A stretch of DNA of 64,000 nucleotides from Desulfuromonas acetoxidans DSM 684 (GTDB lineage Bacteria > Desulfobacterota > Desulfuromonadia > Desulfuromonadales > Desulfuromonadaceae). Positions 29,773 to 40,049 of the stretch are shown here, piece by piece. A program made the translations under genes and the position numbers. The DNA lies in assembly GCF_000167355.1 (NCBI RefSeq), contig NZ_AAEW02000018.1:1-64000 (forward strand). Reading direction: 5' to 3'. The first letter of the stretch is position 1; the number at the start of each line of letters is the position of its first letter. The notes under the pieces were generated by a model. That model saw only the letters and a list, made by a program, of their open reading frames with translations. It did no database searches and was not told the DNA's origin.

Positions 29773-32700
29773 GGCGTGGCAACCACCTCAACACGACCCG
29801 GCAGCGCCGAGGCATGAACGCTGCGGTCATACATCGATTCGGCATACAGGGCGGGAACAACAAAATTCCCCGCCGCCGTCGCCTTGGCGCGATAAGTCAG
29901 GGTCCGCACCCGGGTGTCGAACCGACCGTAAAACACCAGCCGATCCTCACGCACATCCACATAGTCGGCGCGCCAGCCCACGGCGGTGCGGGGCACGGAA
30001 TCGCGCAGCACCTCAAAGCCGCCGGGCAGCAGATCGATCACGGCAATGTTGTCACGGACACGGCCCAGAGCGCGGATGGTCAGCTCGACGGTGACCTCCT
30101 GGCCCTGCTGCAGTGTGGTGACGGCGTTACCGTCGTCATCCACCATGCGCCGCTGCACCTCAAGGCCTTCGCGCACCACCTCAGTCGGCAAGGTGCTGTC
30201 AAAACCGGCCTGGGACAGCAGGGCAAACAGCCGCTGGTGGGAGCGCACCAGCACCTCGTGGGCGGTCAGCGGCACGTCGGCGGTAGCAAACGGCTTCAAG
30301 GCCACGTCCAACGGCTGCTCCTGTTCCGTTTTGGCCAGCAGACGAATTCGCCCATCCTCCCCCTGCGGGTTGGTCAGGGTGGAATAGGCGCCAAGGGCGA
30401 GAATGGTGTACGAGGCGGACAAGGTATTGTAGCGGCCACGGAACACCGGATCGATCAGACGCAGCACACGGTCGCCGTCGACCTGACGCGCCCGCTGCGG
30501 GAAATGCCGACACAGCAGATAGAGATACTGGGCATCACGGGTCAGCGGCGACTGGAAGGTGACGAAATCTTCTGTCTTACTCTCGCTGAGTCGGTAGCCA
30601 TCGATGAGCTGTTCCGCCTCATTCTGTTTACGCAGCAATTGATAGGACGCCGCCACATAAGCCGCGGTGATGTCCTGATGCCAGTCGACTTTTTTCCCGT
30701 CCAGTGTCGTCTGCACATCCACCAGTGCATTGGTGGTCACCTGGCCCATGCGGGTCAGCAGATAGATGGCGTAAACACGCAACCGCGAGTCGGCCAGATC
30801 GCTCGTGGATTGGTAGGCGATCTGGCGCAGATAATCCTCCCCACGCGCCAGCATGTCGTGCGGCACCGTAAAACCAAATTGACGTGTCTCAAGAAGAAAG
30901 TGCATCACGTACAACGACGGGAACGGTGCCGCTTCACGACCACCGGGCCAGAAGGTAAACGCCCCATCACTGCGCTGGCGTTGACGCAACCGCGAGATCA
31001 GCACATCGATCCGTTTTTGCAACGCGTCACGCTCGCCGACCAGCCGCGGATAGGCCAGCAGGCCGATGGACGGGAACACCTGACTGACCACCTGTTCGGT
31101 GCAGCCATGGGGGAAATGATCAAGATAATGGCTCAGGCCATCCACCAGCACCAGCGGACTGACACTGGCCGCCACCTTCTGCTCGGCCAGCGGCGTCAGC
31201 AAGGCGCGTGTCACCGGCAGATCAATGCGGCCATCATCGCCACTCCGGCAGTGCATGGTGGTACGGTACGGCACCGCCGGACGCAGACTGATGCCGCTGC
31301 GGCGACGACTCCGTTCATCTCCCGCCGTGGCGGTAAAGATCAGTTGCGCCGCTTCGGGCTGCTCCCCGGCCTGCACCTGGAAGCGCGCCACCTGTTCGCT
31401 GCCTTCATCGATGGTCAGCGTCTGTGTGGTCGATCCTTTGATCTGCAACGGACCAACGCTTTCAACGCTCAACGTCACCGGCAAGGCGTCTCCCGAACCT
31501 TCCAGCACATTGGCCACACCAACACTCACCTCAAAGGTGTCGCCGGGAGCGGCCTGAGTCAACACACTCGGTGTCAGCACAAACGGCCCGCGCACCACGG
31601 TATCCTGTTGGGCCACGCCCAGCGCCTGTTCGCTGACGGCCACCGACATCACCCGCAGGTTGCCGGAGAAGCTGTCCGGCAGGTCAAAGTTGACAGTGGT
31701 AGCGTCCGGCCCGGCATCGACAATGCCCGACCAGAATACCGCCGCCTTTTCCACCTGACGGGTAAACGGATTGAGATTGGCGGCCAGCGCCTTCATCCGT
31801 TTGGCGGCAAAACCGCCGCCACTGGCCGACACCTCTTTGACCAGAGCGAATTCCGGCAGAATCAAATCGAGAATCTGCAGGGTCTCCACCTCAAGGGCAC
31901 GTTTTTTGAGAAAATGATCCAACGGCTGCGGCGTGGTGTAGCCCGCGACCTGAAGAATGCCTTCATCGACGGCAAACACCACCAGCCGCGACGGCTTGGA
32001 CACGGTGACCGCCACCGGCAGGGCTTTGCCCGGACGAGCCAGCTCCGGCACCGTCACATCGACCTGCAACTCACGGCGACTGCGGTCAATGGTAAACGGC
32101 TGCACCGCGTAGCTTAACGGGCTGGTAAAGATCTCTTTGGACGCCGCATCACGCACAAACGCCACGTTGACATAGGCGTTGCCCTCCAGATCTTTCGGGA
32201 CCGTGATCGTCTGTAGAGTACTGGTGGTGTCGGTTTTAAACCACTTGAAGGCATGCACCTGATCGCTCTCAATGGTGATCAGCCCGGCACCGCGATAGGG
32301 TGCGGTGATGCTCATCTCAATGGTGTCACCGGCCCGGTAATCTTTGCGATCCAGCGCCAGTTTCAACTCGGCGTTGCGCTCCAGTTCGCCGGTGAGATTG
32401 CCATGACCAACCACGGTGAACGGCACGCGAGCCAACTTCAACCCGGCATCATCGACAATTTCGAGAATGTAGTCTCCCGGCGTCGCGGTCGGCAGTGGAT
32501 AGTTTTGTGCTCCGGCCTGTAACGTCAGCGCTGTGGCCTCTCCGGGTTTTTCCCGTTTCACACTCTGGTATTTAAACGTGCCGTTGGGCTGCTTAACCAG
32601 CGTCGACAGGGTTTCCACGGTGATCAGTCGCACCTGAAGATGATCTGCGGCCACCGGGGTCAGTTCGCTATTCAGCGCGATCAATTCCAGGCTGCGCGGC

Positions 32701-35507
32701 TTATCCTTGTGGATATAATTGAGCGCACCGTCACTCTTGTAACCGAGCAGTGTGGTACAGGGCGAGATCAGGGTGCGATTCTGCGCCGTGACACTGCGCC
32801 CGCCACCCGGCTCAAAGCCTTCCACGGTCAGGGTCAGTTGATAGGTGCCGCGGGCAAAGCGCTGCAGCGGTAATTCAAAGCGGGCCACGCCGTCGTTATC
32901 GGTGGTGAGGCTGTCCAGAGGTTCATTCACGGACAACGCTGCCTGCTCCGGGTCATAATAGGGATCGGTAAACACAAACCCTTGATAGTCGCGGAAACTG
33001 AACCGCGCCGGTGTGACCTGCAAGCGCCCAGTCACCTTACGCTGCTGCGCGGCGGTGCCGAACAGATTGCGCAGATGGACCTCGGCGGTCAGCGCCGACG
33101 CTGTACTCCAGCCTTTGCTCGGCACATCGAGCAGGCGACTTTCGATTTTCAGGGTGTCGGGCTGGAACTCCTCAATGCGGAAATTGCCGGAACCGATCAT
33201 GCGGTCGCGGTATTTGCCGTCGCGCACCAGATACAGGGCCACCTGATAAGTGCCGGTCTCCGAGGTCGGCTGCGAGGCAAACTCTTCATCGAAAAAACCC
33301 ATCGCCGGCAGCATCAGCCGTTGCGACCACACTTCGTTGCCGCGCGGCGAACGCACTGCCACTTCCAGGGGCATGCCCTCGACATTGCCGAGCTGGTTAT
33401 CCTTGACGATAAACCCGAGATGCGCCGTGTCGCCAGGACGGTAAATGCCACGGTCAGTGAACACAAAGGCATTGAGATTGTCGCGGCGGTGCTGATTGGA
33501 GCGCACCCCGCCGACATTGAACGACGAGTAATTGAGCTGGCGCTGATAACGGGCAAACGGAATAAACGACAAATCAGCGCCCGACTCCACCACATAGGCG
33601 GTGGGCTGCTGCGATTCTTCAAAGCCTTTGGTGCTGGGGAAGCTGACGTTGCCATCGGCGCCGGTGGTGCGCTCAAACAGCGGCACACCGTTACGGCCGA
33701 GCAGGCGCACCTTGGCTCCGGCCACCGGCTTGCCACTACGGATCGACTGAACAAACAGCAGATGGCTGTCATCGGCCTGATCCTTGACCAGCAAACCGAG
33801 ATCGGTGACCAGAATCACCCGCCGGTCGCGGATATGGCCGAGTTGCCGTTTATTAACCGGGTCCCAGCCGGTGACGGTGACGAAAAACAGGCCGAACTGA
33901 TCCTGTCGATCCGGCAGATAGCTGCTGAGATCCACGGCGGCATAATTGGCTTTGGCCGGATGGACCTTTTGCAACGGCAACACCTGCTCGCTCAACGCGG
34001 TGATGTTGTTTTCATCAAAATTGTAATTACTGAAATAACCGTCCTTGATGTCACCGCGACTCTGGCTGACCAGATGGTTGATCTGGTGAGGCAACAGTTT
34101 GCCCACCTCCACCTTGACTGCTTGCAGGCCGCGCGCCAGCAGACTGAGCTGATGAGCACCCGAGCGTGACAACATCGCCCCCTCGCCCATGATACTGAGC
34201 TCCTGCGGATAATCCGGTGCCCGTAACAGGGTGTCGTAAAACGAGCTGTGAACGAAATCGTTGACCGAGGTCAACCCCTCACCAATACGCAGATAGAGCT
34301 GGCAGTCTTGATCCACATCAATGACAAAATTGTAGAGTTTAGAGGCCGGGCGCGGATTGTCGATCATCTCCAGAGTAAGCGGCTGCGATTCCTTGAGCAC
34401 GGCAGCGGTCACCTGACGCGGGCCACTCCAATAGCGGCTGTTGGCGTTCGGCAGGACGAACACCTGCAGTTTGCCGAGCAGTTCAGCGCGGTCGATGTCA
34501 TCGGTGAACTCCAGGGTGATCACCTGTTGCGGCTCCTGCTGGTCGTTGCGGACGATCTGGCTGCGCGCCTGAGTCACTTTCAGATAACTGTAGCGATCCG
34601 GGATGGCCACCTTGGCCGCCACATCCTTGGTGCTGGCTGCCCCGCCCGTCGCAGGCGCGACACCGGCCAGAACCTGCAGCTGCATGGTGTTGGTCTCATC
34701 CGGCAACGCCAGAGGAACGGAATGAAGGTAGGCTTCACGCTGCCGTTTATCAAAACTGAGTTCATACGCCACCGGTTGCAACGCGGTTTGCGCCGAGGCA
34801 CCGGACGGGCGCATGCCGAGGCGGATATGTTCACGCAAACTCTGCTCATCCACCGGATAGGAAAAGCGCAGAGTGGCCACCACTTTGCGCACCGAGGACT
34901 GTTGCGGGTCCTGATAAAAAGTCATGGATGCCGGGGTAACGGTCAATGTCGGCGTAGTAAAGGTGACGCGACGTTCAGCCAAACGGGTTTCGGCACTGAA
35001 AATACTCGCATCGAATTCGGCGGTCATCTCCGTTCCGGCGGGCCACGGTTCCTCCGGGGTAAACGCCAACGTGGCATCACCACGCCATTGCCACTGGCCA
35101 CGCAGGGCGGGTGTCAGGCGAATGCCCTGCTCCACCGGCTGATCGACCAGATCAATGCGCGCGACAGAGGGATATCCATCGGGAATCGGCTGGGAAGAGC
35201 GTTGCTGATCGTCATAAACAAAATCAATGACCAGCTGATCAGGTGTCGCCAGATCATCGTTGGCCATAATGCCGGGGCCATCCACTCGTGCCACCACCTG
35301 TAGCGGTTGCGGCTGCAGAGCATAATAAACGCCACCACCGACAATGCCGCCGATCACCAGCACTGCCAGCAACAGACGCAGATAAAACCGGCCCGGCTTT
35401 TCCCGACGCTGCAGATTGAGAATCGTCAACCACGGTGGCGCCTGCCAGCTCACGGAACCCACAAGCCCTGCCACACAACGTCCCAACAGCCTGAACAATG
35501 CCTTCAC
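29769..35507 (-). CDS. bacterial alpha-2-macroglobulin with intact thioester
   Basis: About 1912 residues. An N-terminal membrane helix (LRLLLAVLVIGGIVGGGVYYAL) replaces the lipobox of E. coli YfhM. Next come MG-type beta domains, with TDRGIYRPGDTAHLGFIVKD marking the MG domain before the bait region. The thioester motif GCTEQ is at 31092-31106 (about residue 1468), within an alpha-alpha thioester domain, and a C-terminal receptor-like domain follows. Known family members trap proteases in the periplasm and pair with PBP1C. GTG 35507 is preferred (GGAGG at 7 nt); ATG 35555 would add 16 residues but has no ribosome-binding site. Confidence 0.93.
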   Translation of the reverse strand: MKALFRLLGRCVAGLVGSVSWQAPPWLTILNLQRREKPGRFYLRLLLAVLVIGGIVGGGVYYALQPQPLQVVARVDGPGIMANDDLATPDQLVIDFVYDDQQRSSQPIPDGYPSVARIDLVDQPVEQGIRLTPALRGQWQWRGDATLAFTPEEPWPAGTEMTAEFDASIFSAETRLAERRVTFTTPTLTVTPASMTFYQDPQQSSVRKVVATLRFSYPVDEQSLREHIRLGMRPSGASAQTALQPVAYELSFDKRQREAYLHSVPLALPDETNTMQLQVLAGVAPATGGAASTKDVAAKVAIPDRYSYLKVTQARSQIVRNDQQEPQQVITLEFTDDIDRAELLGKLQVFVLPNANSRYWSGPRQVTAAVLKESQPLTLEMIDNPRPASKLYNFVIDVDQDCQLYLRIGEGLTSVNDFVHSSFYDTLLRAPDYPQELSIMGEGAMLSRSGAHQLSLLARGLQAVKVEVGKLLPHQINHLVSQSRGDIKDGYFSNYNFDENNITALSEQVLPLQKVHPAKANYAAVDLSSYLPDRQDQFGLFFVTVTGWDPVNKRQLGHIRDRRVILVTDLGLLVKDQADDSHLLFVQSIRSGKPVAGAKVRLLGRNGVPLFERTTGADGNVSFPSTKGFEESQQPTAYVVESGADLSFIPFARYQRQLNYSSFNVGGVRSNQHRRDNLNAFVFTDRGIYRPGDTAHLGFIVKDNQLGNVEGMPLEVAVRSPRGNEVWSQRLMLPAMGFFDEEFASQPTSETGTYQVALYLVRDGKYRDRMIGSGNFRIEEFQPDTLKIESRLLDVPSKGWSTASALTAEVHLRNLFGTAAQQRKVTGRLQVTPARFSFRDYQGFVFTDPYYDPEQAALSVNEPLDSLTTDNDGVARFELPLQRFARGTYQLTLTVEGFEPGGGRSVTAQNRTLISPCTTLLGYKSDGALNYIHKDKPRSLELIALNSELTPVAADHLQVRLITVETLSTLVKQPNGTFKYQSVKREKPGEATALTLQAGAQNYPLPTATPGDYILEIVDDAGLKLARVPFTVVGHGNLTGELERNAELKLALDRKDYRAGDTIEMSITAPYRGAGLITIESDQVHAFKWFKTDTTSTLQTITVPKDLEGNAYVNVAFVRDAASKEIFTSPLSYAVQPFTIDRSRRELQVDVTVPELARPGKALPVAVTVSKPSRLVVFAVDEGILQVAGYTTPQPLDHFLKKRALEVETLQILDLILPEFALVKEVSASGGGFAAKRMKALAANLNPFTRQVEKAAVFWSGIVDAGPDATTVNFDLPDSFSGNLRVMSVAVSEQALGVAQQDTVVRGPFVLTPSVLTQAAPGDTFEVSVGVANVLEGSGDALPVTLSVESVGPLQIKGSTTQTLTIDEGSEQVARFQVQAGEQPEAAQLIFTATAGDERSRRRSGISLRPAVPYRTTMHCRSGDDGRIDLPVTRALLTPLAEQKVAASVSPLVLVDGLSHYLDHFPHGCTEQVVSQVFPSIGLLAYPRLVGERDALQKRIDVLISRLRQRQRSDGAFTFWPGGREAAPFPSLYVMHFLLETRQFGFTVPHDMLARGEDYLRQIAYQSTSDLADSRLRVYAIYLLTRMGQVTTNALVDVQTTLDGKKVDWHQDITAAYVAASYQLLRKQNEAEQLIDGYRLSESKTEDFVTFQSPLTRDAQYLYLLCRHFPQRARQVDGDRVLRLIDPVFRGRYNTLSASYTILALGAYSTLTNPQGEDGRIRLLAKTEQEQPLDVALKPFATADVPLTAHEVLVRSHQRLFALLSQAGFDSTLPTEVVREGLEVQRRMVDDDGNAVTTLQQGQEVTVELTIRALGRVRDNIAVIDLLPGGFEVLRDSVPRTAVGWRADYVDVREDRLVFYGRFDTRVRTLTYRAKATAAGNFVVPALYAESMYDRSVHASALPGRVEVVATP

Positions 35508-35731
35508 GCACCACCTCCGGATTAAAGGTCTGAGTTTTTGCCAAAACCTGCCCATCTATGGGCTTGTATCTTACCGATATAACTTAATTGTCACGTTAAA
35601 TTATCAAAGTTACATCCCTGTGATAGAAACACAAGTTTTTTTAACAACACCTCGCAATTGATCACATGTATCGATAGAAAAAATCAACAATGACGATCAC
35701 CACAACACGTGACAGCCGTCACGGCTCACTT

Positions 35732-35804
35732 GATAAAGACTTTCATTTTCTTATTGACACAAGAGCGGCCATTCTTTTACTTTATGAAAACGAATTTCAT
35801 TTTC
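35732..35804 (+). promoter_or_regulatory. feo promoter region with two Fur-box-like sites
   Basis: GATAAAGACTTTCATTTTC (35732-35750) matches the 19-bp Fur consensus at 14 of 19 positions; GAAAACGAATTTCATTTTC (35786-35804) matches at 13. A perfect -35 TTGACA (35754-35759) lies between them, with a weak -10 near 35777-35784. Iron-dependent repression of feoAB is the natural reading. Confidence 0.6.
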
Positions 35805-35845
35805 CTATTCATAAAACATCAGCCCATCTGGAGGTCAACCGCTCA

Positions 35846-36085
35846 ATGGAACTGTCACTACGCACCCTCAACGTCAATGAAAAAGCCCGCATCACCCAGT
35901 TGTCCGCCTCCGGTGAAATGGCTCGTCGTCTGCGCGATATGGGGTTGACCCCCGGCACCCAACTGGAAGTCACCGGCCGCGCCCCGCTCAAAGATCCCGT
36001 CGCTCTGCGCCTGCGCGACTTCACCCTCACCCTGCGCAACAACGAAGCTGATCACATCATGGTCGAACGATTGGAGAACAACTGA
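35846..36085 (+). CDS. feoA: FeoA, ferrous iron transport accessory protein
   Basis: A 79-residue SH3-like protein with the FeoA pattern ARITQLSASGEMARRLRDMGLTPGTQLEV and the C-terminal PVALRLRDFTLTLRNNEADHIMV. ATG 35846 (GGAGG upstream) is used; the open frame extends to 35690, but that would run through the Fur boxes and promoter. The stop overlaps the feoB ATG. Confidence 0.92.
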   Translation: MELSLRTLNVNEKARITQLSASGEMARRLRDMGLTPGTQLEVTGRAPLKDPVALRLRDFTLTLRNNEADHIMVERLENN

Positions 36086-38247
36086 TGAACCACACCGCCA
36101 CCATTGCCCTGGCAGGCAACCCCAACTCCGGCAAAACCACCCTGTTCAACGCCATCACCGGCGCGCGTCAACATGTCGGCAACTATCCCGGCATCACTGT
36201 TGAACGCAAAGAAGGCTCCCTCAACCTTAACGACACCCGTGTCAACATCGTCGACCTGCCCGGCTGTTATTCACTGTCTGCTTTTTCCCAGGAAGAGCTG
36301 GTTGCCCGCAAGGTGCTGGTTGATGAGCGACCGGACATTGTTGTCGATATCGTCGATGCCACCAAACTGGAACGCCACCTGTATCTGGCCATCCAGTTTT
36401 TCGAGCTGGGCATCCCGGTGATGCTGACCCTCAACATGATGGATGAGGCGAATAAAAAAGGGTTGCGCATTGATACAGAAAAACTTTCAACCCTGCTCAA
36501 ATGCCCGGTGGTGGAAACCGTGGCCCGTTCCGGCGAAGGCAAGCAGGAACTTTTGGAAAAAGCTCTGCACTACGCGGCGGATCGCGGTGGTGTCTGGGAA
36601 CCACTGGAGATCTCCTACGGCGCCGATCTCGACACGGCTCTCAATGCCATGGTGGAAAAGATCGAAGCCGCCCGTTTCATGACCAACCGCTATCCGGCAC
36701 GTTGGGTGGCCCTGAAATATCTGGAAAGCGATGACGAGATCGTCACCGCCGGACGCAGTATCGGCAGTGTGGCCTTTGAACTCGAAGAGATGGTCAGCGA
36801 AGTGGATACCCACTGCCGTACCACCCTCAACACAACACCAGAGGCCTTGATTGCCGACTACCGTTACGGCCTGATCAACTCGATCCTGCGTCAGGACATT
36901 ATCGAACGTCCTCAACAGGTAGACCGCCGCGAACTCACCGACAAACTGGATAACGTTCTGACCAACCGCCTGTTCGGTCCGCTGATCATGTTTGGCGTAC
37001 TCTACGCCATGTTCCAGATCACCTTCACCCTCGGCGAAATCCCCATGGGCTGGTTTGAAAGCTTTTTCGGTTGGCTCGGCAATACGGCTACAGCTCTGAT
37101 TCCCGACGGCATGCTGCAATCGCTGATCGTCTCCGGTGTCATCGACGGCGTCGGCGGTGTCATGGGCTTTGTCCCGTTGATCGCCATCATGTTCCTGATG
37201 ATCGCCTTTCTCGAAGATTCCGGCTACATGGCCCGCGTTGCTTACATGCTCGACCGCGTGTTGCGCATGTTCGGCCTGCACGGCTGCTCGGCCATGCCGT
37301 TTATCATCTCCGGCGGCATCATGGGTGGCTGCGCCGTGCCCGGCGTCATGGCCACCCGCACCCTGCGCAGTCCCAAGGAAAAATTGGCTACGCTGATCAC
37401 CGCCCCGTTTATGCCATGCGGTGCCAAGCTACCGGTGTTTCTGCTGCTCATCGCCGCCTTTTTCAGCGAGAACGAAGCGCAGATCATGTTCTCTATCACT
37501 CTGGGCGCCTGGGCCATGGCCCTGCTGGTCTCTAAATTACTGCGCTCAACCATCATCAAGGGCGAACCGACGCCGTTCGTCATGGAACTGCCACCCTACC
37601 GTCTGCCGACCCTGCGTGGCGTGCTGATTCACACCTGGGAACGGGTGTGGCAATACATCCGCAAGGCCGGGACCGTTATTCTGGCCGTGTCCATTTTGCT
37701 GTGGGCGGCCATGACATTTCCGCAATTGCCGGAAAATCAGGTTAACGCCTTTAACCAGCAACGCATTGCCGTCGCCACCAATGTGATGGATATGGAACAA
37801 CGCTCCACCCAGCTCGAAAAGATTGACAACCAGGAAGCTCAAGCCACGTTGCGTTACTCCGTGGCAGGCCAGATAGGCAGTTTCTTTGAACCGGTTAGTC
37901 AGTGGGCCGGATTTGACTGGCGCACCAATATCGCCCTAGTTGGTGGATTTGCCGCCAAAGAGGTGATTGTTTCCACCTTCGGCACCGCTTATTCGCTGGG
38001 CGAGATCGATCCGGAAGAGGCCGCGCCATTGTCGCATCAGATCGCCACCGATCCGAGCTGGAACAAGTACACGGCCATCTCGCTGATCATCTTTGTGCTG
38101 CTCTACGCACCGTGCTTTGTCACCGTGGTGACCATGGCCAAGGAGTCGTCATGGGGCTGGGCGGTGTTTTCTACAGTGTTTAACACCGCGCTCGGCTTTG
38201 GACTGGCGGTGGCGGTGTATCAGGTTGGCACTCGGTTATTGACTTAA
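36085..38247 (+). CDS. feoB: FeoB, ferrous iron transporter
   Basis: A 720-residue protein with an N-terminal G domain: GNPNSGKTTLFNAITG (G1, about 9-24), GNYPGITVERKEG (G2/switch I), DLPGCYSL (G3) and LNMMDEA (G4). A GDI-like helical linker and a membrane domain with Gate motifs follow (GCSAMPFIISGGIMGGCAVPG, about 405-425, and MPCGAKLPVF, about 442). Known FeoB imports Fe2+. It overlaps feoA and is followed after 13 bp by a small Cys-rich gene. Confidence 0.97.
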   Translation: MNHTATIALAGNPNSGKTTLFNAITGARQHVGNYPGITVERKEGSLNLNDTRVNIVDLPGCYSLSAFSQEELVARKVLVDERPDIVVDIVDATKLERHLYLAIQFFELGIPVMLTLNMMDEANKKGLRIDTEKLSTLLKCPVVETVARSGEGKQELLEKALHYAADRGGVWEPLEISYGADLDTALNAMVEKIEAARFMTNRYPARWVALKYLESDDEIVTAGRSIGSVAFELEEMVSEVDTHCRTTLNTTPEALIADYRYGLINSILRQDIIERPQQVDRRELTDKLDNVLTNRLFGPLIMFGVLYAMFQITFTLGEIPMGWFESFFGWLGNTATALIPDGMLQSLIVSGVIDGVGGVMGFVPLIAIMFLMIAFLEDSGYMARVAYMLDRVLRMFGLHGCSAMPFIISGGIMGGCAVPGVMATRTLRSPKEKLATLITAPFMPCGAKLPVFLLLIAAFFSENEAQIMFSITLGAWAMALLVSKLLRSTIIKGEPTPFVMELPPYRLPTLRGVLIHTWERVWQYIRKAGTVILAVSILLWAAMTFPQLPENQVNAFNQQRIAVATNVMDMEQRSTQLEKIDNQEAQATLRYSVAGQIGSFFEPVSQWAGFDWRTNIALVGGFAAKEVIVSTFGTAYSLGEIDPEEAAPLSHQIATDPSWNKYTAISLIIFVLLYAPCFVTVVTMAKESSWGWAVFSTVFNTALGFGLAVAVYQVGTRLLT

Positions 38248-38260
38248 AGGAGGACATATT

Positions 38261-38434
38261 ATGACGTTAGATCTTTTTTTAACCCTTTGCGTTATCGTCA
38301 TTGCCGCGCTTTATCTGATTCGCACGTTGCGCCGCCAAAAGAATAGTGGTGGAGGATGCTCGTGTGGTTCGGGGGGATCGTGTTGCGGTGGGGGACAGGA
38401 GTCTGGTGGATGTTGCCAGGGGCAGCACCATTAA
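38261..38434 (+). CDS. FeoB-associated Cys-rich membrane protein
   Basis: A 57-residue protein (MTLDLFLTLCVIVIAALYLI at the N terminus): one membrane helix (about 4-21), an RTLRRQK basic turn, then a Gly/Cys tail with seven cysteines (CSCGSGGSCCGGG then CC) and a terminal HH. A strong ribosome-binding site (AAAGGAGGA) lies 6 nt before the ATG, 13 bp after feoB. Small Cys-rich proteins of this plan recur after feoB and may handle iron or sense redox. Confidence 0.8.
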   Translation: MTLDLFLTLCVIVIAALYLIRTLRRQKNSGGGCSCGSGGSCCGGGQESGGCCQGQHH

Positions 38435-38444
38435 TTTGAAACCA

Positions 38445-38477
38445 CAAGGGAGAGTTGGAACATTCAGCTCTCCCTTG
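38445..38477 (+). terminator. hairpin after the feo operon
   Basis: CAAGGGAGAG (38445-38454) pairs perfectly with CTCTCCCTTG (38468-38477). The following sequence is only modestly T-rich, so this may be a weak terminator or a 3'-end-stabilising hairpin. Confidence 0.55.
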
Positions 38478-38480
38478 TTG

Positions 38481-39850
38481 CTTGAAGATCAAGGTCAACG
38501 TCAAGGTCGCCGGGTTTCGTCCCGGCAGCCGACATCCTTTTGAACAGCGAATCGTGCACCTCATCCCTCCCGTACTGCAGCGCCGAACGCAATAAGCGTC
38601 GTCGTGATGGTTTTCGGCAAACTGTTTGAGCGCCAGCGAGTTTTTGCCGATATCACGGCGTAAGCGACTGAAGTGAGGGGACTCGAAGAGCGCGAAGCCC
38701 GGGAGTCGTTTGTCCGTCTCTTTTGACGACGCAAAAGGGACCCGACGTGTGGGCGCGGAAGCCCACGTCACGTGCGGACCACTTTCGCGAACAGATGACG
38801 TTCGCCAAAACGATCAGTTGAGTTATGCAAACCACTGAAGATCAAGGGCAAAGGCAAAGTCAAGATCAAGGTCGCCGGGTTTCGTCCCGGCAGCCGACAT
38901 ACTTTTGACTGGCCGCTCAAAAGTATGCAAAAGCCAGCTTGAACACCTCCTGAACCTGGATCAACCGACAATGCATCTGTTTCCGTGATGCTTCACGGAT
39001 TCAGCTCGCCGCCCTTTAGATCGACGAATCGTGCAACGCATCATCTTTGGCGTAAATGTTGATAATAGACTTACGCCTCACTCTATTTCTTTCGTGATAC
39101 CGATCAAACGGGTGGGCAGTGCCCACCCGTGCCTGGGTCTGTCATTTAGCAACCAAGCCCTCCCGTTCAGCAGCACCGAACGCAATGAACGTCACCGCGA
39201 TGGTTGTCGGCAACCTGTTTGAGCGTCAGCGAGTTTTGCCGACATCGCGGTGTAAGAGAATGGAGTGAGGGAACCCGAAGGGTGCAATGACGGGAGTCGA
39301 TTTTGCGGTACTTTTGTCGACGCAAAAGTGCCCCGACGTGCGGGCGCGGAAGCCCGCGTCACGTGGGTACCACCATCGCAAACGGATGAAGTTTGCCAGA
39401 GCGATCAGTTCCGAATGACGAACCACTGAAGATCAAAGTCAGGGTCGCCGGGTCTCGTCCCGGCAGCCGACATCCTTTTGATTGGCCGCTCAAAAGTATG
39501 CAAAAACCAGCTTGAACACCTCCTGACCCTCAGATTAACCGACAATGGGTCTGTTTCCGTTATGCTTCACGGATTCGGCTCGCCGCCCTTTAGGTCGACG
39601 AATCGTGCAACTCATCAGCTTTGGCGTAAAACGGTGATAACAACCTTAAGTCGCGCTCTATCTCTGGTGTGGCCCCGATCAAACGGGCGGGACGGTGCCC
39701 GCCCTACAGATGTGTGTTATTTACCACCCAACGTAATGACCATCACAGGGCAAACTCGGAGCGCGCGAAGCCCACGTCATGTGCGTACCCAAAAACACAA
39801 AAAGGTGGAGTTCGCCAAAGCAAACCCCACCCCCATTTACGAATCTATTT
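38481..39850 (+). repeat. three tandem copies of a dispersed ~0.6-kb non-coding repeat
   Basis: Units at about 38481-38838 (internally deleted), 38836-39427 (full length) and 39424-39850 (3' truncated). Each begins near ACCACTGAAGATCAA and the landmark GTCGCCGGGTTTCGTCCCGG followed by CAGCCGACAT. Each continues through AAAGTATGCAAAA, a hairpin such as CGGGTGGGCAGTGCCCACCCG, and CGACGTGCGGGCGCGGAAGC. Frames inside are short and appear in every copy as the same nonsense peptides, so no gene is called. Confidence 0.8.
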
Positions 39851-39876
39851 CGTCTAACTAATCAACTGTTCCAAAG

Positions 39877-40035
39877 CTACTTCTTGGCAATCACCCACAC
39901 CGCATGCACGATACCGGGAATATAGCCAAACAAGGTCAGCAGAATATTAATCCAGAACGGCCAACCAATACCGACCTGCAGAAACACGCCCAACGGCGGC
40001 AGCAGGATGGCGCATAGAATCCGAACGAGATCCAT
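39877..40035 (-). CDS. Pmp3/YqaE-family small membrane protein
   Basis: A 52-residue protein: MDLVRILCAILLPPLGVFLQ, then VGIGWPFWINILLTLFGYIPGIVHAVWVIAKK. It has two membrane helices with the P-P-L-G-V-F and L-G-Y-I-P-G-x-x-H-A motifs of the Pmp3/UPF0057 family, linked to membrane potential and stress. AAGGAG precedes the ATG. The gene is intact despite its size. Confidence 0.93.
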   Translation of the reverse strand: MDLVRILCAILLPPLGVFLQVGIGWPFWINILLTLFGYIPGIVHAVWVIAKK

Positions 40036-40049
40036 AGCTCTACTCCTTA

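Noticed and set aside
29814-34169. Long plus-strand frames (767 and 395 codons) opposite the alpha-2-macroglobulin gene
   Set aside because: Antisense shadows; composition rich in His/Arg/Gln without domains.
38298-39861. Frames of 60-157 codons on both strands in the feo-Pmp3 gap
   Set aside because: The same peptides (e.g. PGRNPATLTL, FRAHTSG) recur at every copy of the dispersed repeat, so they are repeat sequence, not genes.
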